DNA of 19,269 nt from Candidatus Omnitrophota bacterium (GCA_028706795.1 JAQTVK010000004.1:1-19269); one strand, 5' to 3'; shown: positions 1 to 7,352, counted from the stretch's first letter. Numbers and translations: made by a program. The notes: generated by a model not told the origin, from the letters alone.

Positions 1-1
1 G

Positions 2-1258
2 GGCACGCTGAGCGTCGCGCACGCGCGCCAGGCCGCGTTCGGCGATTCGCTGGCGAATATAATCAGGGCCAACGGCCATGAAGTCACCCGCGAATATTAT
101 ATAAACGACGAAGGCGTCCAGATAACGATACTCGGCCAGTCGATATACGCCAGGTACAGGCAGGAGATAGGCGACCAATATGAATTCCCGGAGAACGGCT
201 ATAAGGGCGAGTATATAAAGGAGATGGCGGAAGAGTTCCGCAAGGAGCACGGAGACAAATATAAAGCAGGGACGCCCGGCGACCTCAAGGTATTTTCGGA
301 GTGGGGCTGCGATTATCTCCTGAAGGAGATCAGGCAGGAGCTCCTGGATTTCGGCGTGCGCTTCGACGTCTGGTTCAGCCAGAAGACGCTCGGCGCGTCC
401 GGGAAGATAGAAAAGACGCTCGGCCTCCTCAAGGAGAAGGGATTATTATACGAGGCGGAGGGCGCCCTCTGGTTCAAGTCTACGCAATTCGGCGATGACA
501 AGGACAGGGTTGTCAAGAAGAGCGACGGCACGTACACATATGTGACGCCGGACATCGCCTATCACAAGGATAAGTTCGAGCGCGGTTTTTCCAGGGTCAT
601 CGATATACTCGGGCCCGACCATCACGGGTATATAAACAGGATAAAAGCCGCGGTCCAGGCGCTAGGCTACCCGGCCGGCGCGGTATCCATAATAATAATA
701 CAGCTGGCGACATTATATAAGGACGGGCAGCCGGTGAAGATGTCCACACGGGCCGGCGAATATATAACTTTACGGGAGGTTCTCGATGAAGTCGGGAAAG
801 ATGCGGCGCGGTTCTTCTTCCTGATGAGGAAAGCGAACGCACACCTCGATTTTGACCTCGAGCTCGCGAAGAAACAGACGCCCGAGAACCCGGTCTATTA
901 TGTCCAGTACGCGCACGCGAGGATATGCAGCATACTCGACTTGTCGAAATTACCGGACGGGGATATCGCGGGCGCGGATCTCGAGCTGCTGGGTGCGCCG
1001 GAGGAATTGAATCTGTTCAAGGAGTTGAGGCAGTTCCCGCAATCGGTGAAACTTGCCGCGCAGGAGCTTGACCCTTACAGGATAATAACATATCTGCAGG
1101 GATTAGCGGCTTGCTTCCATAAATTCTACGAGGCGAACAAGGTCATCTCGGACGACGCGGAGCTCAGCCGCGCGAGGCTATACCTGGTCTCATGCGTCAA
1201 ACAGGCCCTCGCCAACGGCCTGACCCTGCTCGGAGTCTCCTGTCCGGTGAAGATGTAG
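2..1258 (+). CDS. argS: Arginyl-tRNA synthetase, 5' end outside the window
   Basis: Class I aminoacyl-tRNA synthetase that charges tRNA-Arg in the cytoplasm. The reading frame is open from base 2, so the gene starts upstream and the N-terminal domain is missing here; 418 residues are visible. The first residues, GTLSVAHARQAAFGD, are the HIGH region, with SVAH in place of the usual HxGH. Shortly after comes GHEVTREYYINDEG, typical of bacterial ArgS. The KMSKS counterpart is VKMSTRAGEY at bases 734-763. The DALR anticodon-binding domain fills the last third (NPVYYVQYAHARICSIL, from about 884) and the gene ends in the expected LLGVSCPVKM tail. An internal ATG at 224 is not the real start, because homology continues upstream of it. 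Family assignment is secure. Confidence 0.96.
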   Translation, partial: GTLSVAHARQAAFGDSLANIIRANGHEVTREYYINDEGVQITILGQSIYARYRQEIGDQYEFPENGYKGEYIKEMAEEFRKEHGDKYKAGTPGDLKVFSEWGCDYLLKEIRQELLDFGVRFDVWFSQKTLGASGKIEKTLGLLKEKGLLYEAEGALWFKSTQFGDDKDRVVKKSDGTYTYVTPDIAYHKDKFERGFSRVIDILGPDHHGYINRIKAAVQALGYPAGAVSIIIIQLATLYKDGQPVKMSTRAGEYITLREVLDEVGKDAARFFFLMRKANAHLDFDLELAKKQTPENPVYYVQYAHARICSILDLSKLPDGDIAGADLELLGAPEELNLFKELRQFPQSVKLAAQELDPYRIITYLQGLAACFHKFYEANKVISDDAELSRARLYLVSCVKQALANGLTLLGVSCPVKM

Positions 1259-1270
1259 ATTAAAATAAAA

Positions 1271-1506
1271 GCCGCTGCTTGTCTTTTATCCTGACTTCCA
1301 TATGCAGGCCCTTCGACCTTGTGTTCTTGCAGGGACGTTCGCCTTGAAATTTAAGTCCCGCTCGGCCTTGCTTTATTACTCGCCTTTAGCAGGTATCTAC
1401 TGCGTCATAAACCGGCTCTTCGCGGGACGTTAAATTTCAAGGCGTAAGAAGACACAAAGGTCTACGGGCCATGTATACATGTAAAAGATACGCAAGCCGC
1501 AGCGGC
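1271..1506. repeat. Long imperfect inverted repeat, element 1
   Basis: Two arms of roughly 85-90 bases (1271-1361 and 1422-1506) are imperfect reverse complements around a 60-base centre. The best block is CGCCTTGAAATTTAAGTCCCGC at 1340-1361 against 1422-1444, with one inserted base. Outer matches are GCCGCTGC (1271-1278) with GCAGCGGC (1499-1506), TCTTTTA (1282-1288) with TAAAAGA (1482-1488), GGCCC (1307-1311) with GGGCC (1466-1470), and ACCTTGTGT against ACACAAAGGT. The left arm carries about 11 extra bases near 1329-1339. No frame reads as a protein. It could be a transcribed long hairpin, a decayed palindromic mobile element, or an assembly artefact; the sequence alone does not decide. 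Confidence 0.75.
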
Positions 1507-1692
1507 AAATTCACTGATTAGAGAACGAGGGCTTTTCCCCCTCATCGCATTGGAAAGACTCGAGCGGGCATGGTTCGCCCGTATATGATACCCTGCGAGA
1601 GCGAGAGGATTTCAAGCGACGCGGGCCTCGCAGGGGCCCGCAAGCGCGCGATGAGTGAAAAAGACCCGCGTTCTAGACCCCTGTGAATTTGC
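1505..1692. repeat. Long imperfect inverted repeat, element 2, possible structured RNA
   Basis: This element abuts element 1, sharing its last two bases. The arms 1505-1548 and 1648-1692 pair in four blocks: GCAAATTCAC with GTGAATTTGC (perfect 10), GAACG with CGTTC, GGG/CTTTT with AAAAAG/CCC, and CTCATCGC with GCGATGAG (perfect 8). At roughly 190 nt with a long closing stem and branched centre it has the size of a folded small RNA. I could not match it to RNase P RNA, tmRNA, SRP RNA or 6S RNA. The closing arm runs to 14 bases before the mfd ribosome binding site, so it could also act as an mfd leader. Confidence 0.65.
1565..1641 (+). other. Hairpins with a possible pseudoknot inside element 2
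   Basis: Inside element 2, CGGGC (1565-1569) pairs with GCCCG (1577-1581) around a 7-base loop. A second hairpin pairs GCGGGCC (1621-1627) with GGCCCGC (1635-1641) around the loop TCGCAGG (1628-1634). That whole loop is the exact reverse complement of CCTGCGA (1592-1598), so an H-type pseudoknot can form, or alternatively an 8-bp stem of 1592-1599 with 1627-1634. Read by eye; no folding energy was computed. Confidence 0.4.
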
Positions 1693-1707
1693 GGCTATAT
1701 TGTGCTT

Positions 1708-1712
1708 GGAGA
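1708..1712 (+). promoter_or_regulatory. Ribosome binding site that sets the mfd start
   Basis: GGAGA lies 6 bases before the ATG at 1719. The alternative in-frame GTG at 1683 has no such site and lies inside the inverted repeat, so ATG 1719 is preferred. Confidence 0.7.
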
Positions 1713-1718
1713 AAATTT

Positions 1719-3641
1719 ATGTTCGAATCACTTAAAATCTATAAGAACGAGGAATTGAGCCTCGATAAGGTGCACGGGCGGCTGGTCGATCTGGGTTATG
1801 CGCGCAGGCCGAAAGTCGCCGAAGAGGGGGACTTTGCACAGCGCGGCGGCATCCTCGACATCTTCCCGGTGACCTTCGACGAACCGGTGCGCCTCGAGTT
1901 CGAAGCGGACAAGCTCGTCCATATCAAGTCATTCGATATAGCCACCGGTTCTTCTTTCCTCGACCACCAGATGGCGATCATCCTGCCCGCCAAAGGCATA
2001 GTGCCGAGGAAACTAAAGACCCGCCGTATGCCCGGCGTCGAGATATCCGAAGACCTCCCGATAAGCAACTTCGTCGACATATCCCCGGGCGATTATGTCG
2101 TCCACGTAAAACACGGCATTGGCCGGTATAAGGGGATAGAGCGCGTAAAAGAGCCCAAGGGCGTCATCGATTATATCGTCATAGAATACGCCGAAGGCGC
2201 GAAACTTCTTGTCCCGATGCCGGAGATGAACCTTGTCCAGAAATATATAGGGTTCGAGGGCAGGTCCCCGAAACTGTATAAACTCGGGACTAAGGCATGG
2301 GCGCTGGCCAAGGCCCGCGCGCAAAAAGGCATCTATTCGCTCGCGCTCGAATACATCGAGATCCAGGCGAAGCGCGAGGCGTTGAAGGGCTACGCCTTTT
2401 CGAAAGATACGGAGTGGCAGGCGGAGCTCGAAAGATCGTTCCCGTTCAAGGATACGCCGGCGCAGGCCAGGGCCGCGCAGGAGATAAAACGCGACATGGA
2501 AAGCCCGAAGCCGATGGACAGGCTCGTCTGCGGAGACGTGGGGTACGGCAAGACAGAAGTCGCCCTGCGCGCCGCGTTCAAAGCCGTCACGGACAACAAG
2601 CAGGTCGCGATGCTCGTACCCACGACCATCCTCGCAGAACAGCATTACGCGACATTCAAGGAGAGGATGAAGAAATACCCGGTGAATATCGAGATGCTCT
2701 CGCGTTTCAGGAGCGCTGCCGAACAAGACGCGATAATCGCCTGCGTAAAAGACGGTTCGGTCGACATCATAATAGGGACGCATCGGCTCCTCTCGCACGA
2801 TGTCGCGTTCAGGGAACTCGGGCTTGTGATAATCGACGAGGAACAGAGGTTCGGCGTAAAACACAAGGAGCGGCTGAAGAGGATGAGGCTGCTGGTCGAT
2901 GTCCTGACGCTTACGGCTACGCCGATCCCGCGCACCCTCTATATGTCGCTTATGGGCATAAAGGATATGTCGGTGATCGACACCCCGCCCGAGAACAGGA
3001 TACCTGTCGCGACGAGGGTAGCGGAGTTCGACGAGCGGATAATAAAAGAGGGGATACGGCGCGAACTCAAGCGGGGCGGGCAGGTCTTCTTCGTGAATAA
3101 CAGGATACAAGGGCTGAATAAACTGGCGGAGCGGTTAAGGGAGATCGTCCCCGGGGCCAAGGTGGAGGAGGCGCACGGACAGATGCCGGCGCACGAACTG
3201 GAGAACATAATGGTCGGGTTCATAAAAGGCAGGATAGACGTGCTCGTCTCGACCGCCATAGTCCAGTCCGGGATCGATATTCCCAACGCGAACACGATAT
3301 TTGTCAACCGCGCCGATATGTTCGGTCTCGCCGACCTCTACCAGTTAAGGGGAAGGGTGGGCAGGTATATCGTCCAGGCCCATTCATATTTTCTTTATCC
3401 CAAGGGATGGCAATTACCGAAGGACGCAGAAGCGAGGCTTAAGGCGATCGAGGAGCATACCGAGCTCGGTTCCGGGTTCAAGATAGCGATGGAGGACCTT
3501 GAGCTGCGCGGCGCCGGAAACCTTTTGGGCACGGAACAACACGGATTTATCCAGGCGATAGGTTTTGACCTTTATTGCAGGCTGCTGAGGAGTACGATAG
3601 CCGGGCTCCGAAAGGGCTTGCCTATCCGGAGCCGGTTATGA
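1719..3641 (+). CDS. mfd: Short Mfd-like transcription-repair translocase without D2, D3 and D7
   Basis: Mfd uses ATP to push stalled RNA polymerase off DNA damage and normally recruits UvrA. From ATG 1719 the product is 640 residues, against about 1,100-1,150 in typical Mfd. Domains in order: a remnant of the UvrB-like module (about 1-95, with the DFAQRGGILDIFP signature), the RNA-polymerase-interacting domain (about 122-190, GDYVVHVKHGIGRYKG), then a RecG-type SF2 translocase with Walker A GDVGYGKT (272-279), DEEQRFG (373-379), TATPIPRT (399-406) and QLRGRVGR (542-549). The protein ends right after the RGAGNLLGTEQHG and GFDLYCRLL segment, where the C-terminal TRCF domain should begin. The N-terminal half of the UvrB module (UvrA-binding D2), D3 and D7 are absent. 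One motif reads VQSGIDIP where most Mfd have I/V-E-S/T-GIDIP. No leftover coding for the missing parts is seen on either side, so this is a compact form, or a remnant cut by the upstream repeat. Confidence 0.88.
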   Translation: MFESLKIYKNEELSLDKVHGRLVDLGYARRPKVAEEGDFAQRGGILDIFPVTFDEPVRLEFEADKLVHIKSFDIATGSSFLDHQMAIILPAKGIVPRKLKTRRMPGVEISEDLPISNFVDISPGDYVVHVKHGIGRYKGIERVKEPKGVIDYIVIEYAEGAKLLVPMPEMNLVQKYIGFEGRSPKLYKLGTKAWALAKARAQKGIYSLALEYIEIQAKREALKGYAFSKDTEWQAELERSFPFKDTPAQARAAQEIKRDMESPKPMDRLVCGDVGYGKTEVALRAAFKAVTDNKQVAMLVPTTILAEQHYATFKERMKKYPVNIEMLSRFRSAAEQDAIIACVKDGSVDIIIGTHRLLSHDVAFRELGLVIIDEEQRFGVKHKERLKRMRLLVDVLTLTATPIPRTLYMSLMGIKDMSVIDTPPENRIPVATRVAEFDERIIKEGIRRELKRGGQVFFVNNRIQGLNKLAERLREIVPGAKVEEAHGQMPAHELENIMVGFIKGRIDVLVSTAIVQSGIDIPNANTIFVNRADMFGLADLYQLRGRVGRYIVQAHSYFLYPKGWQLPKDAEARLKAIEEHTELGSGFKIAMEDLELRGAGNLLGTEQHGFIQAIGFDLYCRLLRSTIAGLRKGLPIRSRL

Positions 3642-3675
3642 TATATTATTCCAAATACTTACCAGAGAAAAGATA

Positions 3676-4524
3676 ATGACGAAAAGGCCTATGGCAAAAA
3701 TCCATGTAACAGCGCTGCTCTTAGCCGCCGCCCTCGTGTTCCAGGGCTGCGGTAACGCGAAATCGAAACCCCTGGCGACCGTTGACGGCAAGGTCATAAC
3801 CGTCGGGGATTTCGAGAAGAGCGTATCTAAGATGCCCTCTTACTACAAGAATCTCGCGAGCGAGCGGAAGAAGGATTTCCTCGACGATATGATAAACGAG
3901 CAGCTCATTTATAAGGAAGCGCTCAGGCGGGGCATCAACAGGGAGCGCGAAGTAAGGGAGCTTTTGGACGAGGCGAAGCGAAAGATACTTATAGCTAAAC
4001 TAATGGAAACGGAAGTCAAGAAATCCGCGGTGTCCGAAGACAAGATAAAGGAGTTCTACGAATTGCACAAGGCCGACTTCGTCACGCCGCTTAAACTGCG
4101 GGCGAGCCATATAATGGTCGATACCGAGGCCGAGGCCAACGACATCCTCCAAAAGCTGAAAGAAGGAGGAGATTTCGCCCAGTTGGCCAAGCAATATTCG
4201 AAGGATCCCTCAAAAGGCAGGGGCGGTGACCTGGGATATTTCATAAAAGGCCAACTGATGCCCGAGATAGAGGAGGTCTGTTTCAAGCTCCAAGTCGGCC
4301 AGGCGAGCGGCATAATCAAGACAAAGTTCGGCTTCCACATAATAAAACTGACCGACAAGATCGAGCCGAGGGTCGTGGAACTCTCAGAGGTCAGGGATGC
4401 CATAGAAAAAGAATTGAAGGATAAAGCCCAGCAGCGGACGCTCGATGACCTTGTCAAGAACCTGAGGTCAAAAGCGCACATCAAGATAAACGATAAATTA
4501 CTGGAAACTGGGTCGGATAAATGA
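3676..4524 (+). CDS. PrsA-like parvulin peptidyl-prolyl isomerase, probable lipoprotein
   Basis: An extracytoplasmic foldase that isomerises Xaa-Pro bonds. The 282-residue product has a positively charged N-terminus, a hydrophobic stretch (about 10-22) and Cys25 in the context VFQGC, a loose lipobox, so membrane anchoring by lipid is likely but not certain. A SurA_N/PrsA-type helical region follows (VDGKVITVGDFEKSV, then LDDMINEQLIYKEA). The single parvulin domain spans about 141-228, with RASHIMVDT, GRGGDLGYF and FGFHIIK. The start at 3676 has a weak purine-rich upstream stretch; ATG 3691 (Met6) is also possible. Its stop overlaps the next start as ATGA, so the two parvulin genes are probably translated together. 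Confidence 0.88.
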   Translation: MTKRPMAKIHVTALLLAAALVFQGCGNAKSKPLATVDGKVITVGDFEKSVSKMPSYYKNLASERKKDFLDDMINEQLIYKEALRRGINREREVRELLDEAKRKILIAKLMETEVKKSAVSEDKIKEFYELHKADFVTPLKLRASHIMVDTEAEANDILQKLKEGGDFAQLAKQYSKDPSKGRGGDLGYFIKGQLMPEIEEVCFKLQVGQASGIIKTKFGFHIIKLTDKIEPRVVELSEVRDAIEKELKDKAQQRTLDDLVKNLRSKAHIKINDKLLETGSDK

Positions 4525-5480
4525 GAGCAAGGGTAGCCGTATTATTGCTGGTCCTCGTCCTGGGGCTGCATTTCCGGGCGCTGTGCCAGACGACCGGCGC
4601 CGTGAACAAGATACTTGCGATCGTGAACGACGATGTTGTCACCGAAACAGACCTGGATACGGCCCTCGGTTCGAGTATCGAGGAGTTAAAGAAGGAATTT
4701 TCCGGAGACGAGCTTAAAGAGAAGACTGAAGAGGTGCGCAAGGAATTCCTGAACCAAATGATAGAGGAAAAGCTGATACTCCAGGAAGCGAAGAAATACA
4801 AAATCGACGTTGATGATTTTGAGGTGGAACAGAGACTGAAAGACGTGAAATCGCGCTTTCCTTCGGAAGATGCTTTTTATGCCGAGATCGAGAGGTCCGG
4901 TGTCTCGACCGAGGTCCTGAAAAAGCGCTATAAGGAAAATATAATGATGTCCAAGCTCGTGAACCAACAGGTGAGGGAGAAGATTGTAGTTACGCCTACC
5001 GAGATAGAAAATTATTATAAGAAACACTCGGAAGAGTTGAAGGCGCCGGAATCGGCCCACCTGTTCGGCATCGTCATCCGTTTCGAGGAGGGGAGCACAG
5101 AGGAGGCCGTTAAGCAGAAAGCGGATGATGTGGTGAAGCTTGCCAGGGACGGCCGCGACTTCGGCGAACTGGCTAAGGTCTATTCGCAGGGCGCAAAGGC
5201 GCAGGAGGGCGGGGATTTCGGGTTTGTGGAGAAAGGGCAGATGCGTGAGGATTTCGAGAAGGTCATATTTGCCTTGAAGCCGGGCGAGATAAGCGATCCG
5301 GTAAAGACCGATACGGGATATTTTATCTTCAAGGTCGAAGAGAAAAAAGAAGGCTACGTGCTGCCGCTCCAGGAAGCGCGCCCCGGCATAGAGGATATGA
5401 TTTACAGGGAGAAGGCCCAAAAGCGGTATCAGGACTGGATAGAGAAACTGAAACGCGATGCTTTTATACAGGTCAAGTAA
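4521..5480 (+). CDS. surA: SurA-like periplasmic chaperone with one parvulin domain
   Basis: Periplasmic chaperone/isomerase, in the SurA family known for outer membrane protein assembly. The 319-residue product has a signal peptide (hydrophobic 6-17, possible cleavage near residue 22) and the SurA N-terminal chaperone domain (NKILAIVNDDVVTETDLD, then FLNQMIEEKLILQEAKK). One parvulin domain (about 176-275) carries GGDFGFVEKGQ and DTGYFIFKVEE; E. coli SurA has two. A C-terminal helix (about 285-318) resembles the returning helix of SurA. It starts in a 4-base ATGA overlap with the PrsA-like gene and its end overlaps pdxA by 23 bases. SurA rather than a generic PpiD-like name is favoured by the pdxA-rsmA neighbours, but single-domain members are hard to name exactly. 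Confidence 0.85.
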   Translation: MRARVAVLLLVLVLGLHFRALCQTTGAVNKILAIVNDDVVTETDLDTALGSSIEELKKEFSGDELKEKTEEVRKEFLNQMIEEKLILQEAKKYKIDVDDFEVEQRLKDVKSRFPSEDAFYAEIERSGVSTEVLKKRYKENIMMSKLVNQQVREKIVVTPTEIENYYKKHSEELKAPESAHLFGIVIRFEEGSTEEAVKQKADDVVKLARDGRDFGELAKVYSQGAKAQEGGDFGFVEKGQMREDFEKVIFALKPGEISDPVKTDTGYFIFKVEEKKEGYVLPLQEARPGIEDMIYREKAQKRYQDWIEKLKRDAFIQVK

Positions 5481-6486
5481 AGCCCGCAGGCATCCACGCC
5501 CGCGGGTCGCCGTAACTATCGGCGATCCTTTCGGGGTCGGCCCCGAGATAGTCTTAAAGACATTGGCAAGCCGCAAGTTGCGCGGGCTTGCCGATTTTAT
5601 TATCGTGGGCGACAGCTCCGTCGTTTCGGCCGCGTTAAGGCTCCCCGGGGTCCCGGCGGCACTTCCGCGGGAAGTCTCCGTGGAGGACCCGTATATCATC
5701 GCTCCCAGCGAGGTGAAATTCGGCCGCCAGTCCAAGCTTTCCGGCGAGGCCTCCCTGGCCTATCTTGATATCGCGCTCAAACTGATAAAAGAAAAGAAAG
5801 CCGATTGCCTCGTGAACGCCCCCTTAAGCAAAGAGGCGGTCTCGTCCGCGTTCCCGCACATAAATTTTATCGGGCACACGGAATATATCGCGGATAAGTT
5901 CAAGACCTCTGATTTTGCGATGATGCTGATAGGCGGGCCGCTTAAGGTCACGCTCGTGACGAGGCATATCCCGGTCCGGGCGGTATCAAAGGCGGTGACG
6001 AAAGAAGAGGTGATCAAAGCCATCAAATTGAGCCATGAGGCCCTCGTCTGTTATTTCGGCATAGCAGAGCCGAAGATAGGGGTCGCGAGCCTGAACCCGC
6101 ACGGCGGCGAAGGCGGGAAGATAGGCACCGAAGAGATCGAGATAATAACCCCGGCGGTGAACGAGGCAAAGAGGCATTTTAAGAATATAATCGGCCCGGT
6201 TTCGTCCGAGGCGCTGTTTTACATGGCTTACCGCCGGAAACTCTATTGCGTGGTCGCCATGTACCACGACCAGGGGCTTACGCCGCTGAAGATGATAGCC
6301 CGCGATACCAGCATAAACATCACGCTGGGGCTGCCGTTTGTCAGGACCTCTCCCGGCCACGGCACGGCTTTCGACATAGCCGGAAAGGGGATAGCCAATC
6401 CCGGCCCGCTTACCGAATCGGTAAAACTAGCCATAAAGATCTTCAGGAAAAAGAAAGGCCGGACTTGTTTAACTCATCCGAATTAA
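5458..6486 (+). CDS. pdxA: 4-hydroxythreonine-4-phosphate dehydrogenase
   Basis: Oxidises 4-phosphohydroxy-L-threonine with NAD, leading to 3-amino-2-oxopropyl phosphate in the DXP-dependent route to pyridoxal phosphate. The 342-residue product has the N-terminal signature RVAVTIGDPFGVGPE (16-30). The three metal-binding histidines are visible: His140 in GHTEY, His215 in NPHGGEGG and His270 in YHDQGL, followed by LPFVRTSPGHGTAFDIAGKG. Length is normal for PdxA. ATG 5458 is the only reasonable start and overlaps the surA end by 23 bases, implying translational coupling. No other pyridoxal phosphate genes lie in this window. Confidence 0.95.
   Translation: MLLYRSSKARRHPRPRVAVTIGDPFGVGPEIVLKTLASRKLRGLADFIIVGDSSVVSAALRLPGVPAALPREVSVEDPYIIAPSEVKFGRQSKLSGEASLAYLDIALKLIKEKKADCLVNAPLSKEAVSSAFPHINFIGHTEYIADKFKTSDFAMMLIGGPLKVTLVTRHIPVRAVSKAVTKEEVIKAIKLSHEALVCYFGIAEPKIGVASLNPHGGEGGKIGTEEIEIITPAVNEAKRHFKNIIGPVSSEALFYMAYRRKLYCVVAMYHDQGLTPLKMIARDTSINITLGLPFVRTSPGHGTAFDIAGKGIANPGPLTESVKLAIKIFRKKKGRTCLTHPN
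6453..6458 (+). promoter_or_regulatory. Ribosome binding site for the rsmA TTG start
   Basis: GAAAGG within the end of pdxA lies 6 bases before the TTG at 6465. It supports that non-ATG start for rsmA, since no ATG or GTG occurs in frame between the pdxA-overlapping region and the first conserved residues. Confidence 0.6.
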
Positions 6487-7304
6487 AGTCCGTTTTAAAA
6501 AAATACAGGCTTTCTCCCAAGAAATACCTCGGGCAGAATTACCTGGTCGACAGCGATGTCGTCGAAGACATAATAGAGGACGCCAAATTCAGCGAAACGG
6601 ACTGGGTGATGGAGATAGGCGCAGGGTTGGGCGCGCTGACCGAACGCCTTGCCCGTGAAGTAAAGCACGTCCTCGCTATAGAAAAGGACAGGAACGCCTG
6701 CGTGGCTCTCGGCGATATCCTGAAAGGGTTCAGTAACGTAAGTATCGTCTGCGACGATTTCCTGGAGCTTGACCTCGAGCGGGCCCTCTCCGAGTCGCCT
6801 TACAAGGTCAAGGTGATCGGGAACCTCCCGTATTATATAACTACGCCTATAATCGAAAAACTGATCGTGAACAGGAATAATTTTGAGACGATATTCATAA
6901 CTATACAGAAGGAAGTCGCCGAGAGGATATGCGCTAAGCCGGGCGGCAAGGATTACGGCTCGTTGTCGGTATTCGCGCAGTACTATACGAAACCTTATAT
7001 ATTACTGGACATAAACAGGCGCGCGTTCTATCCGGAGCCCGAGGTTGATTCGTCGTTCATCGAGCTCTCGATACTGCAGAAACCGTCGGTACAGGCAAAC
7101 GATACCGAGAAATTCTTCGCCGTGGTCAGGGCCGGATTCGGGCAGCGCAGGAAGACTTTGCTTAATTCCCTGCTTTCGAGCGAGGAGATAAAGCTTGATA
7201 AGGCCGGGCTGGCGGAGCTTCTTAAAAAGATCGGCATCGACCCGAATATCAGGGCCGAACAGCTCTCCCTCGAGGAATTCGCCCGCATCTCCAACGCCCT
7301 CTAA
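6465..7304 (+). CDS. rsmA: 16S rRNA dimethyladenosine transferase
   Basis: RsmA (KsgA) dimethylates two adjacent adenines near the 3' end of 16S rRNA using S-adenosylmethionine during small-subunit maturation. From TTG 6465 the product is 279 residues, the family's usual size. It begins with the typical helix and PKKYLGQNYLVD (19-29). Motif I is VMEIGAGLGALTERL (48-62), the SAM-ribose acidic residue is Glu73 in AIEKD, and the catalytic motif IV is NLPYYITTPII (120-130). The frame is open back to 6246, but that extension reads out of frame through the conserved pdxA C-terminus and has no homology to RsmA. The gene overlaps pdxA by 22 bases and completes the surA-pdxA-rsmA order. Confidence 0.94.
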   Translation: MFNSSELKSVLKKYRLSPKKYLGQNYLVDSDVVEDIIEDAKFSETDWVMEIGAGLGALTERLAREVKHVLAIEKDRNACVALGDILKGFSNVSIVCDDFLELDLERALSESPYKVKVIGNLPYYITTPIIEKLIVNRNNFETIFITIQKEVAERICAKPGGKDYGSLSVFAQYYTKPYILLDINRRAFYPEPEVDSSFIELSILQKPSVQANDTEKFFAVVRAGFGQRRKTLLNSLLSSEEIKLDKAGLAELLKKIGIDPNIRAEQLSLEEFARISNAL

Positions 7305-7312
7305 ACCTCCCG

Positions 7313-7339
7313 TTGACATTTTGCGTAAGTTGTGATAAT
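7313..7339 (+). promoter_or_regulatory. Sigma-70-like promoter for gatCAB
   Basis: A perfect -35 box TTGACA (7313-7318) is followed after 15 bases by GATAAT (7334-7339), with TG at 7331-7332 forming an extended -10. A 17-base spacing would put the -10 at TAATTT. It sits in the only AT-rich gap between rsmA and gatC. Transcription would start near 7346, leaving a leader of only about 7 bases before ATG 7353. Confidence 0.6.
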
Positions 7340-7352
7340 TTAGCAAGTTAAG

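Noticed and set aside
1570..1686. 38-codon frame inside element 2
   Set aside because: No ribosome site and its bases are explained by the stems of the inverted repeat.
1683..1718. GTG start for mfd
   Set aside because: It lies in the right arm of the inverted repeat without a ribosome site, whereas ATG 1719 has GGAGA at the right distance.
1259..1718. tRNA, tmRNA, RNase P RNA, SRP RNA or CRISPR in the non-coding gap
   Set aside because: No cloverleaf, no CCA end, no regularly spaced repeats, and conserved blocks of those RNAs were not found; a short GGAAAG stretch near 1552 is too weak for RNase P.
2297..3100. 267-codon + strand frame inside mfd
   Set aside because: A shifted frame of the helicase region rich in Arg and Gly; no recognisable domain.
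2013..3110. 365-codon open frame on the minus strand inside mfd
   Set aside because: It lies entirely opposite strongly conserved Mfd motifs, reads as Arg/Tyr/Leu-rich sequence with no domain, and has no ribosome site.
3604..3633. Hairpin GGCTCCG/CGGAGCC at the end of mfd as a terminator
   Set aside because: Stem of 7 with a 16-base loop and no following T-run; the next gene begins 35 bases later and looks co-transcribed.
6246..6464. Longer rsmA start extending into pdxA
   Set aside because: The extra 73 residues overlap the conserved YHDQGL-to-end part of pdxA in another frame and do not match any RsmA N-terminus.
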